This document shows positions 33,094 to 42,469 of a stretch of 64,000 nucleotides of DNA, piece after piece. The stretch spans positions 558,001 to 622,000 of the forward strand of contig JAHHHY010000001.1 of NCBI GenBank assembly GCA_019359125.1, given 5' to 3'. Source of the stretch: Pleurocapsa minor GSE-CHR-MK 17-07R (GTDB lineage: Bacteria; Chloroflexota; Anaerolineae; Aggregatilineales; Phototrophicaceae). Every line of letters starts with the position of its first letter. Position 1 is the first letter of the stretch. Made by a program: the position numbers and the translations under genes. The notes under the pieces are model-generated. The model did no database searches. It worked only from the letters and a program-made list of their open reading frames with translations, and was not told where the DNA came from.

Positions 33094-34963
33094 CGCGCTC
33101 ACAGCATCCCCCCGCGGACGGCTGGCGCTGCTTGTGCTGGCCGTCCTGTTCGGATTCGCGCTCCGGCTGTTTCAACTGAATGAAATGTCCCTGCGGGGTG
33201 ATGAAACCTTCACAGTCATGCACTGGATGCGTGAGCCACTCTCTCAGACTTTGGCTGAAATCCGCACGATTGATCCACAGCCGCCGCTGGCCTATGCCAC
33301 CTATTTCGTATACGGCCAGATTATGGGGACGCAGGAGAACATCGTGCGCTTCCTGCCCGCCCTGCTGAACACGATCGGCATCGCGGCGGCCTACGGCGTG
33401 GGCAAACGCATCATGGGCGCTCGTGCTGGCCTGGCACTGGCGGTGATGGTCGCAGCGGCCCCACACATCTTGTGGCACGCGCAGGATGCGCGCAATTACA
33501 GCCTGTGGTCGGCGGCCTCACTGCTCAGCCTGTGGCTGGCGCTCCGCCTGATACAGCGCGGCAACCGCATTGACTTCATCATGTATATCATCGCCGCAGC
33601 CGCAGCCTGTTATCTGTACTACCTTGAGCTGTTCTTCGTCGCTGCACTGAATGTGCATGTCGTCTTTGCCTTCTGGAGACAGTGGCAGGTCTGGCGGCGC
33701 TGGTTTTCTGCGCAGATCATCCTTGGCGTGTTACTGGCAGTCTGGTTCCTTCAGCCGGACCTGCTAACCGGCGGTGGATACGGCGGCACAGCCGGCCAGC
33801 TCGATCCCGTGCGCTATATCACCTGGTTCCTGCCAGAGCTGCTGTTCGGCAATACGCTGCCGGCTTCACTCAGCCTCCTCGCCACCTTGTTCGCGCTTGC
33901 GGCAACCGTTGGCGGATTGGGGCTGCTCTGGCGCAGCAACTGGCGCAACGCCCTTCTGCTCACGGCAAGCATCGTGATTCCCGCGGCACTGCTGGGCATC
34001 GTCTCCACCCGTATCAACGTATTCGTGCCGCGCTATATCCTGGCCGCAGTCCCATTTTTGATGCTGTGCGTGATTGTGGTGGTCTCCTGGCTGTGGAATA
34101 AGCGTGGCGTCGTGCGGGCGCTCGGTGTATTAACAGCGGCAAGTTACATGGGCTTCGTCTGCGTATCACTCTTTGTTTATTATCTTGACTACACGAAGTC
34201 TCCCCTTTGGAGAGAACTTTCCAGCACCCTGGCGACCCTGCCCGGAGAGGATATCGTCATCGTCAACAGCTCGGCCGATGTCGCACTCAGCTTCTATCTG
34301 AACGAACAGCAAAGCCGCCACGAAGAGCTGTATCTGCCTGCCAACCCGCGCCAGCCCGCAGACGAAATCACCGCGATTCTGGCGGATCGTCTGGCTGACC
34401 ATCAGCGTCTGCTGCTGGTGACCAGCGCCAATCCTGACTGGCCCAATGCGGCAGTGCCAGACGCTTTCCTGTCTGAGTCCGCCGCATTGTTGTGGACGCG
34501 CCAGATCGCCGGCCAGCCTGCGCGCATGTATGCCCCGCTGCTCTCTGTGGATGCACAAACTCTGCCGCTGGCCAGTTTTGGAAATGTCGTCGCGCTCATG
34601 GAATACGACATCACCCCTCCCACAGCCAGCGATCCGTTCTACACAATCGTATCCGTGTGGCAGCCACTTCTGAACACCCAGCGCCCGCTGACCTATTTCG
34701 CCCATCTCACCGGAAGCACCAACCCCGCCACCGGAACGCCGCTGTGGGCGCAGGATGACGGCCCGCCAGCGGACGGCAGGTTGCTGTCGACCGCATGGGA
34801 GGACGCCGGCCTGTTCTACCAGGTGTTCGAGATTCCAAGCGCGGCGCTTCCATCCGGGACCTATCAGATCGTGGTCGGCCTGTATGATACCGAGACGGGC
34901 GAGCGCCTGACTACCGAGGGCGCGGATGCCCATCCATTAACCACCATTGACTTCACGCCATAA
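33062..34963 (+). CDS. Membrane glycosyltransferase, RgtA/ArnT-like (GT-C fold)
   Basis: A 633-residue protein. About eleven hydrophobic helices occupy residues 20-380, and the first external loop has RGDETFTVMHW, whose Asp-Glu pair is the catalytic signature of GT-C enzymes using polyprenyl-phosphate sugars. WHAQDARNYSLW is another family segment. The last 240 residues are an extracytoplasmic domain of unknown fold. It would move a sugar from a lipid carrier to a lipid or protein outside the membrane. The start is ATG 33062 (TTG 33059 precedes it), inside the end of the NERD-like gene. A terminator follows. Confidence 0.82.
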   Translation: MRSKKTTSKFSALTASPRGRLALLVLAVLFGFALRLFQLNEMSLRGDETFTVMHWMREPLSQTLAEIRTIDPQPPLAYATYFVYGQIMGTQENIVRFLPALLNTIGIAAAYGVGKRIMGARAGLALAVMVAAAPHILWHAQDARNYSLWSAASLLSLWLALRLIQRGNRIDFIMYIIAAAAACYLYYLELFFVAALNVHVVFAFWRQWQVWRRWFSAQIILGVLLAVWFLQPDLLTGGGYGGTAGQLDPVRYITWFLPELLFGNTLPASLSLLATLFALAATVGGLGLLWRSNWRNALLLTASIVIPAALLGIVSTRINVFVPRYILAAVPFLMLCVIVVVSWLWNKRGVVRALGVLTAASYMGFVCVSLFVYYLDYTKSPLWRELSSTLATLPGEDIVIVNSSADVALSFYLNEQQSRHEELYLPANPRQPADEITAILADRLADHQRLLLVTSANPDWPNAAVPDAFLSESAALLWTRQIAGQPARMYAPLLSVDAQTLPLASFGNVVALMEYDITPPTASDPFYTIVSVWQPLLNTQRPLTYFAHLTGSTNPATGTPLWAQDDGPPADGRLLSTAWEDAGLFYQVFEIPSAALPSGTYQIVVGLYDTETGERLTTEGADAHPLTTIDFTP

Positions 34964-34965
34964 CA

Positions 34966-35000
34966 CAAACGGGACTCCGTTTAAGGGAGCCCCGTTTGTT
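34966..35000 (+). terminator. Bidirectional terminator
   Basis: CAAACGGG-A-CTCC (34966-34978) pairs with GGAG-C-CCCGTTTG (34986-34998), 12 base pairs with one mismatch, between the convergent glycosyltransferase and SPFH genes. T/A-rich ends on both sides fit termination in both directions. Confidence 0.8.
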
Positions 35001-35030
35001 TGATCCGTCTCATGTGATGCAGCTGGCGAA

Positions 35031-36140
35031 TTAGCTCGTCAGTTCATTCATGCGCGCCGTCCACTTTTCCACCAGCCTGTTGTACACCGCTTCTGAGATC
35101 TCACCAGAAACCAGCTTGGCATCCAGCTGATCGAGGAGTACCTGGACTTCGGCCTTCGTCTGCGGATTCGGCGCAGCGGCGGGAGCTGCCGGCGCTGGCG
35201 CACTCGGCGCTGCGGCAGGCTGTCCAGCCTGTGCCTGCTGATTCATCATATTCATCATCATTTGCTGCATCATCTGCTGCTGCTGGGCCATCTGACGCTG
35301 CATTTCAGCCACATCCGGGTTCATGGTGGCGCCCATCTGCTGGCCCACACCAAAGCCGACACCGGCACTGGCCAGCGCACCGCCAGCCCCTGTATTCTCG
35401 GCGGCCTTCTGCGCGATATTCAGGCGCTGCAGGCGCTCATACGTCTCCAGGGTGACATAATTGCGCAGTTCATCCAGCGACACTTCCTTCGCCGTGAACG
35501 GATTCGACTCAAACGCCTTGATGCGCATGCCCAACGCAGCGAACTTGTCGTTCAGCTTCGCCAGCGCAGCGCCTTCCAGGTCGCTCAGTAGCTTGTTGGC
35601 ATCGGGCACACTCTGCGCGCCAGAGTTCGACAGCAGGTCGCTGATTTCGCCAATCAGCATGGCCTGAATGCGATCCTTGATGTCACGCAGGCGCAGCACC
35701 GGCTTGCCTACGCCGTACTGCTTCACGAAGCGCACCGGGTCATCGATGCCGATATCGATGACGCCGTGCGTAATCAGCAGCACCACGCCCACGCCGCGGC
35801 CGGGCGTCTCCAGCAGAATCGGCGGATTGGTGCCCCAGGGCACAGCCGGCATGTCTTTCAGGTTGACATAATACACGTCGGCGGTGAACGGCGTGCGGCC
35901 GCTGGTCGCCAGCCCGATCAGGCCGGAAATGAGCGGCAGGTTGGCCGTCGAAAGCGTGTGACGACCAGGCTTCAGTGCGTCCAGCGCCTCACCGCTGCGC
36001 ACAAATACCGCGGCCTGGCTCTCATTGACGATGCACTGCGACCCCATGCGGAAGTCACCGCCGCCTTCCTGCGGCACACGATAGACAAGCTCATCATCCG
36101 CAACGACGGTATGGTCAATGACATCGATAATTCTTGGCAT
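35031..36140 (-). CDS. SPFH-domain protein with C-terminal SHOCT-like motif
   Basis: A 369-residue protein of the YdjI/virion-core-like SPFH group. Residues 1-230 form the SPFH core: ELVYRVPQEGGGDFRMGSQ at the start, LKPGRHTLSTANLP, and IDDPVRFVKQYG. A Met/Gln-rich helix (residues 275-305, MQRQMAQQQQMMQQMM) and a Pro/Ala linker lead to a SHOCT-like end (LLDQLDAKLVSGEISEAVYN). SPFH proteins oligomerise on membranes and organise stress responses. No transmembrane helix is seen, so a partner probably anchors it. It is the last gene of a four-gene operon with a DUF2207 protein and a zinc-ribbon membrane protein. Confidence 0.82.
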   Translation of the reverse strand: MPRIIDVIDHTVVADDELVYRVPQEGGGDFRMGSQCIVNESQAAVFVRSGEALDALKPGRHTLSTANLPLISGLIGLATSGRTPFTADVYYVNLKDMPAVPWGTNPPILLETPGRGVGVVLLITHGVIDIGIDDPVRFVKQYGVGKPVLRLRDIKDRIQAMLIGEISDLLSNSGAQSVPDANKLLSDLEGAALAKLNDKFAALGMRIKAFESNPFTAKEVSLDELRNYVTLETYERLQRLNIAQKAAENTGAGGALASAGVGFGVGQQMGATMNPDVAEMQRQMAQQQQMMQQMMMNMMNQQAQAGQPAAAPSAPAPAAPAAAPNPQTKAEVQVLLDQLDAKLVSGEISEAVYNRLVEKWTARMNELTS

Positions 36141-36181
36141 TTGGCTTTCTCCTTAACGCGCAGTTCACGACTTCCCGAAAG

Positions 36182-36715
36182 TTATTCCAGCGACTTGCTC
36201 AGATTCGTCAGCACATCCTCGCGCAGCGAAAAGGCCTCGTTCGCCTCACGCGCTAGTCCATCCAGCGCACGCACCGCTTCAGCCACCCCGTCCCCACTGG
36301 AAATCGCCGCTTCCAGGTTATTCAGCAGTTCATCGATCTGGCTGGCATAGCGAATCTGCGCTTCGTCAAACGCATACAGCCGCTCCAGCGCCTCGGAATC
36401 CACCTTAACCGCTTCCATAAAGCCGGAATAGCCGGGAGCAGCAGCTTTCACGCGGTCACGGAACGTCTGCAGCTTTTCCTTCGCGCTGCGCGTCGCGCTC
36501 ATGTGCGACAGGCCGCCGTTCTCCAGCAGCTCCACTTCCAGCGAGGCCATCCGGTTGATGCGGGCAGTCAGTTCCGCTGAGATGTGGTCACGCAGCATAC
36601 GGTCTGACGTGCGACGGGTTGCCTTGTCGATGTACCCCCGAAAGCCTGGAATGCGCGCCAGCAGATTCTCAAACGAACCGCGCATCGACACGATCTGATC
36701 AAATAATTCAGACAT
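36182..36715 (-). CDS. Helical protein of unknown function in the SPFH/DUF2207 operon
   Basis: A 177-residue, mostly helical protein with charged heptad-like stretches. The N-terminal motif FENLLARIPGFRGYIDKATRR looks conserved in style: a membrane-proximal helix followed by basic residues. There is no signal peptide or transmembrane segment, so it is cytoplasmic. I do not recognise a named family. It lies between the SPFH gene (41 bases) and the zinc-ribbon membrane gene (33 bases), and could bridge them as a coiled-coil adaptor. Confidence 0.65.
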   Translation of the reverse strand: MSELFDQIVSMRGSFENLLARIPGFRGYIDKATRRTSDRMLRDHISAELTARINRMASLEVELLENGGLSHMSATRSAKEKLQTFRDRVKAAAPGYSGFMEAVKVDSEALERLYAFDEAQIRYASQIDELLNNLEAAISSGDGVAEAVRALDGLAREANEAFSLREDVLTNLSKSLE

Positions 36716-36748
36716 CTTGTTCTCCTTTTGTCCCCGCAGGGATCCGCA

Positions 36749-37264
36749 TCAGGTCAGGAAATATTCGGTGCCACAGAAACGGCACGTCACAGTGCCCTTC
36801 CCGGCCAGCGTGATCTCGCCCCCGCAATTCTTGCACTGCTTCATGTCACGCAGCTGGCTGGCATCTTCAGAATACAGAATGCCCTTGTCCCAGTTCACAA
36901 ATCCGCTGAAGACCTGCAAGCCCACCAGTTGATGCACAATATCCTGCACCCGTGAGACTGGAATCCCGATTTCCAGCGCGGCATCAGCGACATCGACCTG
37001 CCCGCGACTGCGCACGATATCGAGCAGTTTGCGCTGAAGCTGCATCTCACTGGTCTGGCGCTGCTCCTGCCCACCTTTGGCAATCAGATACAGGCCAAAT
37101 CCTTCAAGAATGGCAACCGGCACAAAAGCCAGCGCAGCGCCCAGCGTCGCCCCGCCGGCAGACAGTGCGCCAGAGCTCGTCTGCGTCGCCAGCCAGATGC
37201 CCGCCAGCAGCGCCAATGCCAGGCCGCTAACCGCCAGAATGATGCCTACCAAACGGCTGTTCAT
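36749..37264 (-). CDS. Two-helix membrane protein with winged-helix-like part and C-terminal zinc ribbon
   Basis: A 171-residue protein. Two hydrophobic helices lie at about residues 5-27 and 42-64. Residues 75-125 look like a small winged helix (LLDIVRSRGQVDVADAALEIG, VSRVQDIVHQLVG). The C-terminus is a zinc ribbon with two Cys pairs: CKNCGGEITL and CRFCGTEYF. It is probably membrane-anchored with the ribbon inside the cell. It sits in the same operon as the SPFH and DUF2207 proteins; YdjI-type SPFH proteins are often linked to zinc ribbons, so a direct interaction is plausible. Confidence 0.7.
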   Translation of the reverse strand: MNSRLVGIILAVSGLALALLAGIWLATQTSSGALSAGGATLGAALAFVPVAILEGFGLYLIAKGGQEQRQTSEMQLQRKLLDIVRSRGQVDVADAALEIGIPVSRVQDIVHQLVGLQVFSGFVNWDKGILYSEDASQLRDMKQCKNCGGEITLAGKGTVTCRFCGTEYFLT

Positions 37265-37292
37265 AGTTCACTCACTCCAATACAGGCCACGA

Positions 37293-39224
37293 TCAGCCGA
37301 ATCCACGGCTGCCACCGCCACCGCCGCCGCCAAAGCTGCCACCGCCACCGCTGAATCCGCCACGGCCGCCGCTGCTGCTGGAAGATGGACGAGAGGTCAT
37401 CGTCCGATTGGCAGACTCTAACATATTCGACAGGCCAGACGACAGATTCTCCAGCCCCTGGCTCATATTGCCAGACATATTGTCCAGCGAAAAGCCACCC
37501 GCACCACCGCCGCCCAGATTATCGTCAATAGGCGTACCTGCACGGTAGCCGCGGCTGTATGGCCCGCCCATGTACGTGGGGAAATACCAGCGTGGCAGCG
37601 GCACAAACACCATCGGAGACTGCTCAAACTGGCGCATCCACATCCGGTCGATGCCAAACGCCACCGCATACGGCAGGTACTCATCGAATTTCTGCGCCGC
37701 AACACCCACTCCGTCGTACTTTTGCAGGTTGCGCAGGTAACGCTCGAAAGCCTGCCACTTCATCTTTTCCTCGGCGCCCTTCTGCGTCTTGCGCGGCATT
37801 GCAGAGGAGAAGATCACCATGACGATGCCGACAAAGCCGATGGCGATAGGAATAGCGGCCAGCAGCGGCGGGATATTGGTTTCAATCTCGAAAATTGCCG
37901 GCGCGAACAGCAGGAAGCCGGCCACAAATATCAGGCCAAACCCGCCGCCCGCCCAGCGCCCACGCACAGCCTCAGGACTGCTGGACAACAGGCCTTCCTT
38001 CACCAGCTGCCCATCAATTTGCTTCTTCAGCGTCGGAATTGCGGTGTAGAACTTGTTGCGCAGCGAATCCATCGTGCGCTCAAGGCTGGACCCAAACAGC
38101 CGCTGCATCAGCGTCAGTTCGTAGTCGCGCAGGTCATTCAGCGGCTGTGGCGAGCGTTTGAAGGTGAATTCGCTACTGCTGCCGATGCCCAGCAGGCCAG
38201 CCGTGCGATTCTCCTCGAACACCAGATAACCGCGCCGCGCCAGGTCAATCAGGGTGGCCATGATGTCGCGCATGTCAACCGTCTCATCCACCAGCGCGCC
38301 CACCACGCCAGGCGGCAGGTCGCTCGGTGGAGACGTCAGGAATTCCGGTGCGACACCAATTTCCGGGTCACGCCCGCCGACCAGGTAGCGCGTGACGACA
38401 GCCAGTGACCCGCCAATGCCAATCACCCCCGCAAGCACCAGCACACCGATATTGATCCACGGCTCGGTCTGGCGGGCAAAATCATCACCGGACTGCCACG
38501 GAGGCGGCTGCACACCCGCAGTGTGCGGGAATTCCACACGAATCTCGAAATACTGGTCGCCCAGCAGTGGCTCCGTCGCGCGGGCACGAACGGTGCTGTT
38601 CTCGATATTCATCGTCGAAGCGACGCCGTAGGCCTCGGCATACAGATCGTCGAAATTCGACCCCAGCTCGGGTGGCAGCTTTACCGAAACTTCAGCCTGC
38701 AGGATGGGATAGCCGAAATGGTCGCTCGGGATGGCATTCCACCAGATCTGGTCGCCCCCCTCGTAGATGCGAATACCACCAATCACGTCATACTGCACCA
38801 CGACCGACGTGCGTCCATTGGTGATCGGTGTGCGGAAGTCGTAGACGATGTCCAGATTGCCATTGGCCCGGCGGGTACAGAATGTGCCCGGCGAACTGTT
38901 TCCGGAAGACGACCCGCACGTGCTTCCCGCCGCAAGGCGAGTGCCATCCTGCGTGATTATGATGTTGCGGATATCGATCACACGGTTCAGCGGAATGCTG
39001 ACAGTGCCAAAACGAAACGTGCCGGTGAAGGTCAGGTCATAGCTTTCGGTGACGGTGAAAAAGTTGTTCACCACGTCCACGTCTGAGATATCCACATCCC
39101 AGCGATCCCACTGCACCGTGCGGCTTTGCGCTGAAACCGGCACCACTGCCAGCAGAGCAAATACGATCACGCAAAACGCCAGCCCACCCAAACGTTTTGC
39201 ATTCTTTAATCCAGAAGCAGGCAC
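37293..39224 (-). CDS. DUF2207-family membrane protein with Gly-rich C-terminus
   Basis: A protein of about 643 residues. A signal peptide (LAFCVIVFALLAVVPVSAQS) is followed by an extracytoplasmic beta-rich DUF2207 domain, a helix near residue 270 (GVLVLAGVIGIGGSLAVV), a cytoplasmic winged-helix-like region (MATLIDLARRGYLVFEE), two more helices near 435-480, and a Gly/Ser-rich end (GGGGSFGGGGGGGSRGFG). The Gly-rich tail after a Ser-rich linker is typical of this family, whose function is unknown. The frame is open to 39278; GTG at 39224 is chosen because AAAAGGG lies seven bases before it. It is the first gene of the operon that ends with the SPFH gene. Confidence 0.82.
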   Translation of the reverse strand: MPASGLKNAKRLGGLAFCVIVFALLAVVPVSAQSRTVQWDRWDVDISDVDVVNNFFTVTESYDLTFTGTFRFGTVSIPLNRVIDIRNIIITQDGTRLAAGSTCGSSSGNSSPGTFCTRRANGNLDIVYDFRTPITNGRTSVVVQYDVIGGIRIYEGGDQIWWNAIPSDHFGYPILQAEVSVKLPPELGSNFDDLYAEAYGVASTMNIENSTVRARATEPLLGDQYFEIRVEFPHTAGVQPPPWQSGDDFARQTEPWINIGVLVLAGVIGIGGSLAVVTRYLVGGRDPEIGVAPEFLTSPPSDLPPGVVGALVDETVDMRDIMATLIDLARRGYLVFEENRTAGLLGIGSSSEFTFKRSPQPLNDLRDYELTLMQRLFGSSLERTMDSLRNKFYTAIPTLKKQIDGQLVKEGLLSSSPEAVRGRWAGGGFGLIFVAGFLLFAPAIFEIETNIPPLLAAIPIAIGFVGIVMVIFSSAMPRKTQKGAEEKMKWQAFERYLRNLQKYDGVGVAAQKFDEYLPYAVAFGIDRMWMRQFEQSPMVFVPLPRWYFPTYMGGPYSRGYRAGTPIDDNLGGGGAGGFSLDNMSGNMSQGLENLSSGLSNMLESANRTMTSRPSSSSSGGRGGFSGGGGSFGGGGGGGSRGFG

Positions 39225-39339
39225 AGGCACACCCTTTTCATGACAATGATGACAAAGCTGTGTACAACTATAGCCCAATACCCCAGAGCGTGCATGGCGA
39301 TCACGGCTGGAAAACCCCTGATATCTGGGTCAACTTTAT

Positions 39340-39368
39340 GGGACAATCTTCACCTTTGCAGTTATAGT
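39340..39368 (+). promoter_or_regulatory. Candidate promoter of the Ser/Thr kinase gene
   Basis: GGGACA (39340-39345) and TATAGT (39363-39368) are separated by 17 bases and lie about 40 bases before the ATG at 39409. The -35 match is moderate. Confidence 0.45.
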
Positions 39369-39408
39369 TTACAGTGGTAGTTCACGCTCGTTAGAAACCA
39401 AGGCATCC

Positions 39409-41142
39409 ATGGCAGAATTCGTTAATTCACGACTCGATCGTTACGAAATCCGCGAGCGCGTTGGCACGGGCGGTATGGCGCGCGTCTACAAGGCATGGGA
39501 CACCAAGCTCGAACGCCTTGTCGCGATCAAGATTCTGCACGAACATCTGGCGGATGAATCGAATTTTAAAGACCGCTTTGAACGGGAAGCGCGCACGGTC
39601 GCTGCCTTTGACCATCCCAATATCGTGCGCATTTTTGACTATAACGTCATGCCATTCGACGGCGTGCCGATTTACTACATGGTGATGTCCTACATCCCCG
39701 GTCAAACGCTGCGCCAGCTTCTGGAAGATGTCAATCGGGATGGCGGCAAGCTGCCCCACGAGCGCGTCGTGCGGTTAATCGACAACCTGACCGACGCGCT
39801 GGGCTATGCCCATGACCGGGGCATGGCGCACCGCGATGTAAAGCCCGGCAATATCCTGCTGGATGAACGGGGCAATGCCGTGCTGACGGACTTTGGCATC
39901 GCGCGCATGGTGCAAAGCACGCGCCTGACACAGGACGGCATTTCGTCCGGCACACCCGCGTATATGTCTCCCGAACAGGCGGCCGGGGATTCTGGCGATC
40001 AGCGCAGCGATCTGTATTCGCTGGCCGTCATCCTGTATGAGCTGCTGGCGGGAAAAACCCCCTTCCCTGATGAGGGCAGCCTGTCGGTGATGCTCAAACA
40101 CATCAATACACCCCCGCCTGTTATCTCGGAGGTGCTGAACACGCCGAACGCCAAGCTGGACCTGTTCATGTCCAAAGCGCTGGCAAAGATGCCCGATGAA
40201 CGGTTTCAGACGGCGCGCGAGTTCAATATGGCGTTCAAACGTATCTACCGGGAAGATGTGGTCACAGCGGAGATGCTCTCGCTGCCGATGCAGACTGAAC
40301 GTCCAACCACCGTGGTGCCCTCGCCACGCCTGCACAGCCACGTCACCGGCCAATTAACAGGGCCACAGCAGACCAGCATCTTTCGCACTATCTCTCAGAC
40401 GATTCAACAGAATCCGCGCGCCTCGACCGGCTTTTTTGTCCTCGTAGGTGTGATCGTGGTGCTGCTGATCGGCCTGCTCGTGCTTCAGCGTCCTCAGTCG
40501 GCAGCCCCTTCAGACAGTGCTGGCGCACAGCCAGAAGCAACCGCCATGAGCAGCGGCTTCTTTAGAACACGCTTCAATCCGGGAGAGGAATCGCTCATCT
40601 ACTGGCCCGTGGGAGATGTTGGCGCTCTGGAGACATCCATCAGCGACGGTCTGTATCGCGTCATCAACGAACGGCCTCAGCGCGCCGAAACCATCACTTT
40701 CGGTGGCGGCAACGACTACACCAATATCTCGATTACCATGGAATCGGTGCTCGATCCGGAGAGTGCCGAGGCAAGCGCCTATGGCATCGTGTGGCGCTAT
40801 CAGGATGCCGACAATTTCAACGTTTTCGCGGTGGATGGCCTGGGCCGGTTCAGCATCTGGACGCGGAACAACGGCTCATGGGTGGAACTACGTGCGCTGG
40901 ACGAGGACTGGACCGAAGCCGATGCGATCAACCCGCGTGGTGAGTCCAACCTGCTGGCTGTCGATGTCATCGGCAACACGTTCACAGCCTACGTGAACAA
41001 CACGCGCGTTGTGCGGCTGAGCGACGACACGTTTGCAAACGGCGCAGTCGGGATTTATATCGCCTCAGACGACGGCGCGGCCATCATCGATATCGACCGC
41101 TATCAGGTCTTTCAGAGCGTCCCCTCGATGACCGGCCAGTAA
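39409..41142 (+). CDS. PknB-type Ser/Thr kinase with transmembrane helix and external beta-domain
   Basis: A 577-residue receptor-like kinase. The Hanks domain (residues 10-275) is complete: GTGGMARVYKAW, Lys41 in VAIKIL, MAHRDVKPGNILL with Asp143 as catalytic base, DFGIARM and SPEQ in the activation segment, whose Thr residues are likely phosphorylation sites. A juxtamembrane linker leads to one helix at about 343-363 (FFVLVGVIVVLLIGLLVL). The external 200 residues are beta-rich and resemble concanavalin-type folds (ASAYGIVWRYQDADNFNVFA), which could bind glycans. It faces a second kinase gene tail to tail, four bases apart. Confidence 0.9.
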   Translation: MAEFVNSRLDRYEIRERVGTGGMARVYKAWDTKLERLVAIKILHEHLADESNFKDRFEREARTVAAFDHPNIVRIFDYNVMPFDGVPIYYMVMSYIPGQTLRQLLEDVNRDGGKLPHERVVRLIDNLTDALGYAHDRGMAHRDVKPGNILLDERGNAVLTDFGIARMVQSTRLTQDGISSGTPAYMSPEQAAGDSGDQRSDLYSLAVILYELLAGKTPFPDEGSLSVMLKHINTPPPVISEVLNTPNAKLDLFMSKALAKMPDERFQTAREFNMAFKRIYREDVVTAEMLSLPMQTERPTTVVPSPRLHSHVTGQLTGPQQTSIFRTISQTIQQNPRASTGFFVLVGVIVVLLIGLLVLQRPQSAAPSDSAGAQPEATAMSSGFFRTRFNPGEESLIYWPVGDVGALETSISDGLYRVINERPQRAETITFGGGNDYTNISITMESVLDPESAEASAYGIVWRYQDADNFNVFAVDGLGRFSIWTRNNGSWVELRALDEDWTEADAINPRGESNLLAVDVIGNTFTAYVNNTRVVRLSDDTFANGAVGIYIASDDGAAIIDIDRYQVFQSVPSMTGQ

Positions 41143-41146
41143 TCGA

Positions 41147-42451
41147 CTAGAAACGCGCCTGAAATACCGCCAGATACAACGGAATCAGGCAGGCCACCGA
41201 CATAAAGGCCAGCACCGCCAGCACAACGGTGGGAATGTCCAGCCCACCACGCGCCTGCGGTGGCATCTGCTGGGACGGGTACGACCCGGTATAGCCCGAC
41301 GGCCCCATGCCCGGCGGCATCTGGCGGCTGGGGCCAGCCATCGGGGCGCCATAGCCACCCTGCATCGGGGCACCGTAAGGCGTTGGCACAGGCGATGGCG
41401 CGTGCGGCGCCAGGTCCATGCGCTGCGTGGGCACCGGATCGGCTGGCCGAGGCATATACTGCGGCTGCTGCGGGGCCGGATTCGGCATCGTCGGCGGCTG
41501 CACTGGCACCGAGGGATTCTGCTGCCAGGCAGGCGGGCGCGACGAGGGCGCGTACTGCGCGGCCGGATTCTGCATCGTCGGAGCTGACGGCGCGGGCGCC
41601 ATCGGCGGCGGCGTGATGGTATAGGCTGCCCCACGATCCTTCAGCGACTTCAGCACATTTCCCAACAAATCCGCCATACGATAGCGCTGCAGCGGATCTT
41701 TATTCATCGTCTTCATGATGATCTGCGCCAGAGGTATTGGCACATTTGGATTCAGGTCGACCACGTTGGGCACGGGCGCCTGCAGGTGCGCCAATGCCAG
41801 CTCACGCTGGTCTTTTCCGGTGAACGGCGTGCTGCCGGTCAGCATCTCATACATCACGATGCCGATGGAATACACGTCGCTGGCCGTCGTCGGACGTTCG
41901 CCGCGTGCCTGTTCCGGCGAGAAATAATGCGGGCTGCCCCACACCACCGCCTGGCGCTCGCCTGACTGGGCCGTGTGCAGGGCCTGAGCGATGCCGAAGT
42001 CCGTCAGCTTGACGGTGTCGTCGCGGGTGACCAGCACGTTCTGCGGCTTGATATCGGCATGCACAATACCAGCCCGATGCGCAAAGCCAATCCCTGCGCA
42101 CAGCTGAATCGAAAATTCCAGCACGCGATCAAGCGCCAGCGGGGCCTCAGCCTTGATAATCTTCTTGAGGTCGTTTCCGTCGATGAACTCCATCACCAGG
42201 AACTGAATCTCATTGGCCGTGCCAAAGTCATACACGGTCACGATGTGCTGATGCTGCAAGTTGGCCACACTGCGCGCTTCATTCTTGAAACGGGCGGCAA
42301 AGGCGGGGTCTTTGGTCAGGCTGCTGCGCAGCACCTTCACCGCGACGGTGCGCCCCAGCAGCATGTCATGCGCCTTATAGATCACGGCCATGCCACCAGA
42401 ACCGATTTGCTGAAGCAGACGATAGCGTCCGTTTAAGACTTCACTACTCAT
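41147..42451 (-). CDS. PknB-type Ser/Thr kinase with Pro-rich linker and C-terminal membrane anchor
   Basis: A 434-residue kinase. The Hanks domain (8-270) has GSGGMAVIYKAHD, Lys39 in VAVKVL, IVHADIKPQNVLV (HAD in place of HRD; the catalytic Asp remains) and DFGIAQ. A Pro/Gln-rich linker of about 120 residues precedes one C-terminal helix (VVLAVLAFMSVACLIPLYL) with almost nothing outside, so the protein is tethered rather than a receptor. It is co-transcribed with dgt (18 bases upstream) and convergent with the other kinase, giving the pair a shared locus but different topology. Confidence 0.88.
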   Translation of the reverse strand: MSSEVLNGRYRLLQQIGSGGMAVIYKAHDMLLGRTVAVKVLRSSLTKDPAFAARFKNEARSVANLQHQHIVTVYDFGTANEIQFLVMEFIDGNDLKKIIKAEAPLALDRVLEFSIQLCAGIGFAHRAGIVHADIKPQNVLVTRDDTVKLTDFGIAQALHTAQSGERQAVVWGSPHYFSPEQARGERPTTASDVYSIGIVMYEMLTGSTPFTGKDQRELALAHLQAPVPNVVDLNPNVPIPLAQIIMKTMNKDPLQRYRMADLLGNVLKSLKDRGAAYTITPPPMAPAPSAPTMQNPAAQYAPSSRPPAWQQNPSVPVQPPTMPNPAPQQPQYMPRPADPVPTQRMDLAPHAPSPVPTPYGAPMQGGYGAPMAGPSRQMPPGMGPSGYTGSYPSQQMPPQARGGLDIPTVVLAVLAFMSVACLIPLYLAVFQARF

Positions 42452-42469
42452 GGTTCATCCTGGGTTCGA

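Noticed and set aside
37293-37420. Low-complexity GC-rich repeat (Gly codons) as an independent repeat element
   Set aside because: It encodes the Gly-rich tail typical of the DUF2207 protein and is not present elsewhere in the window.
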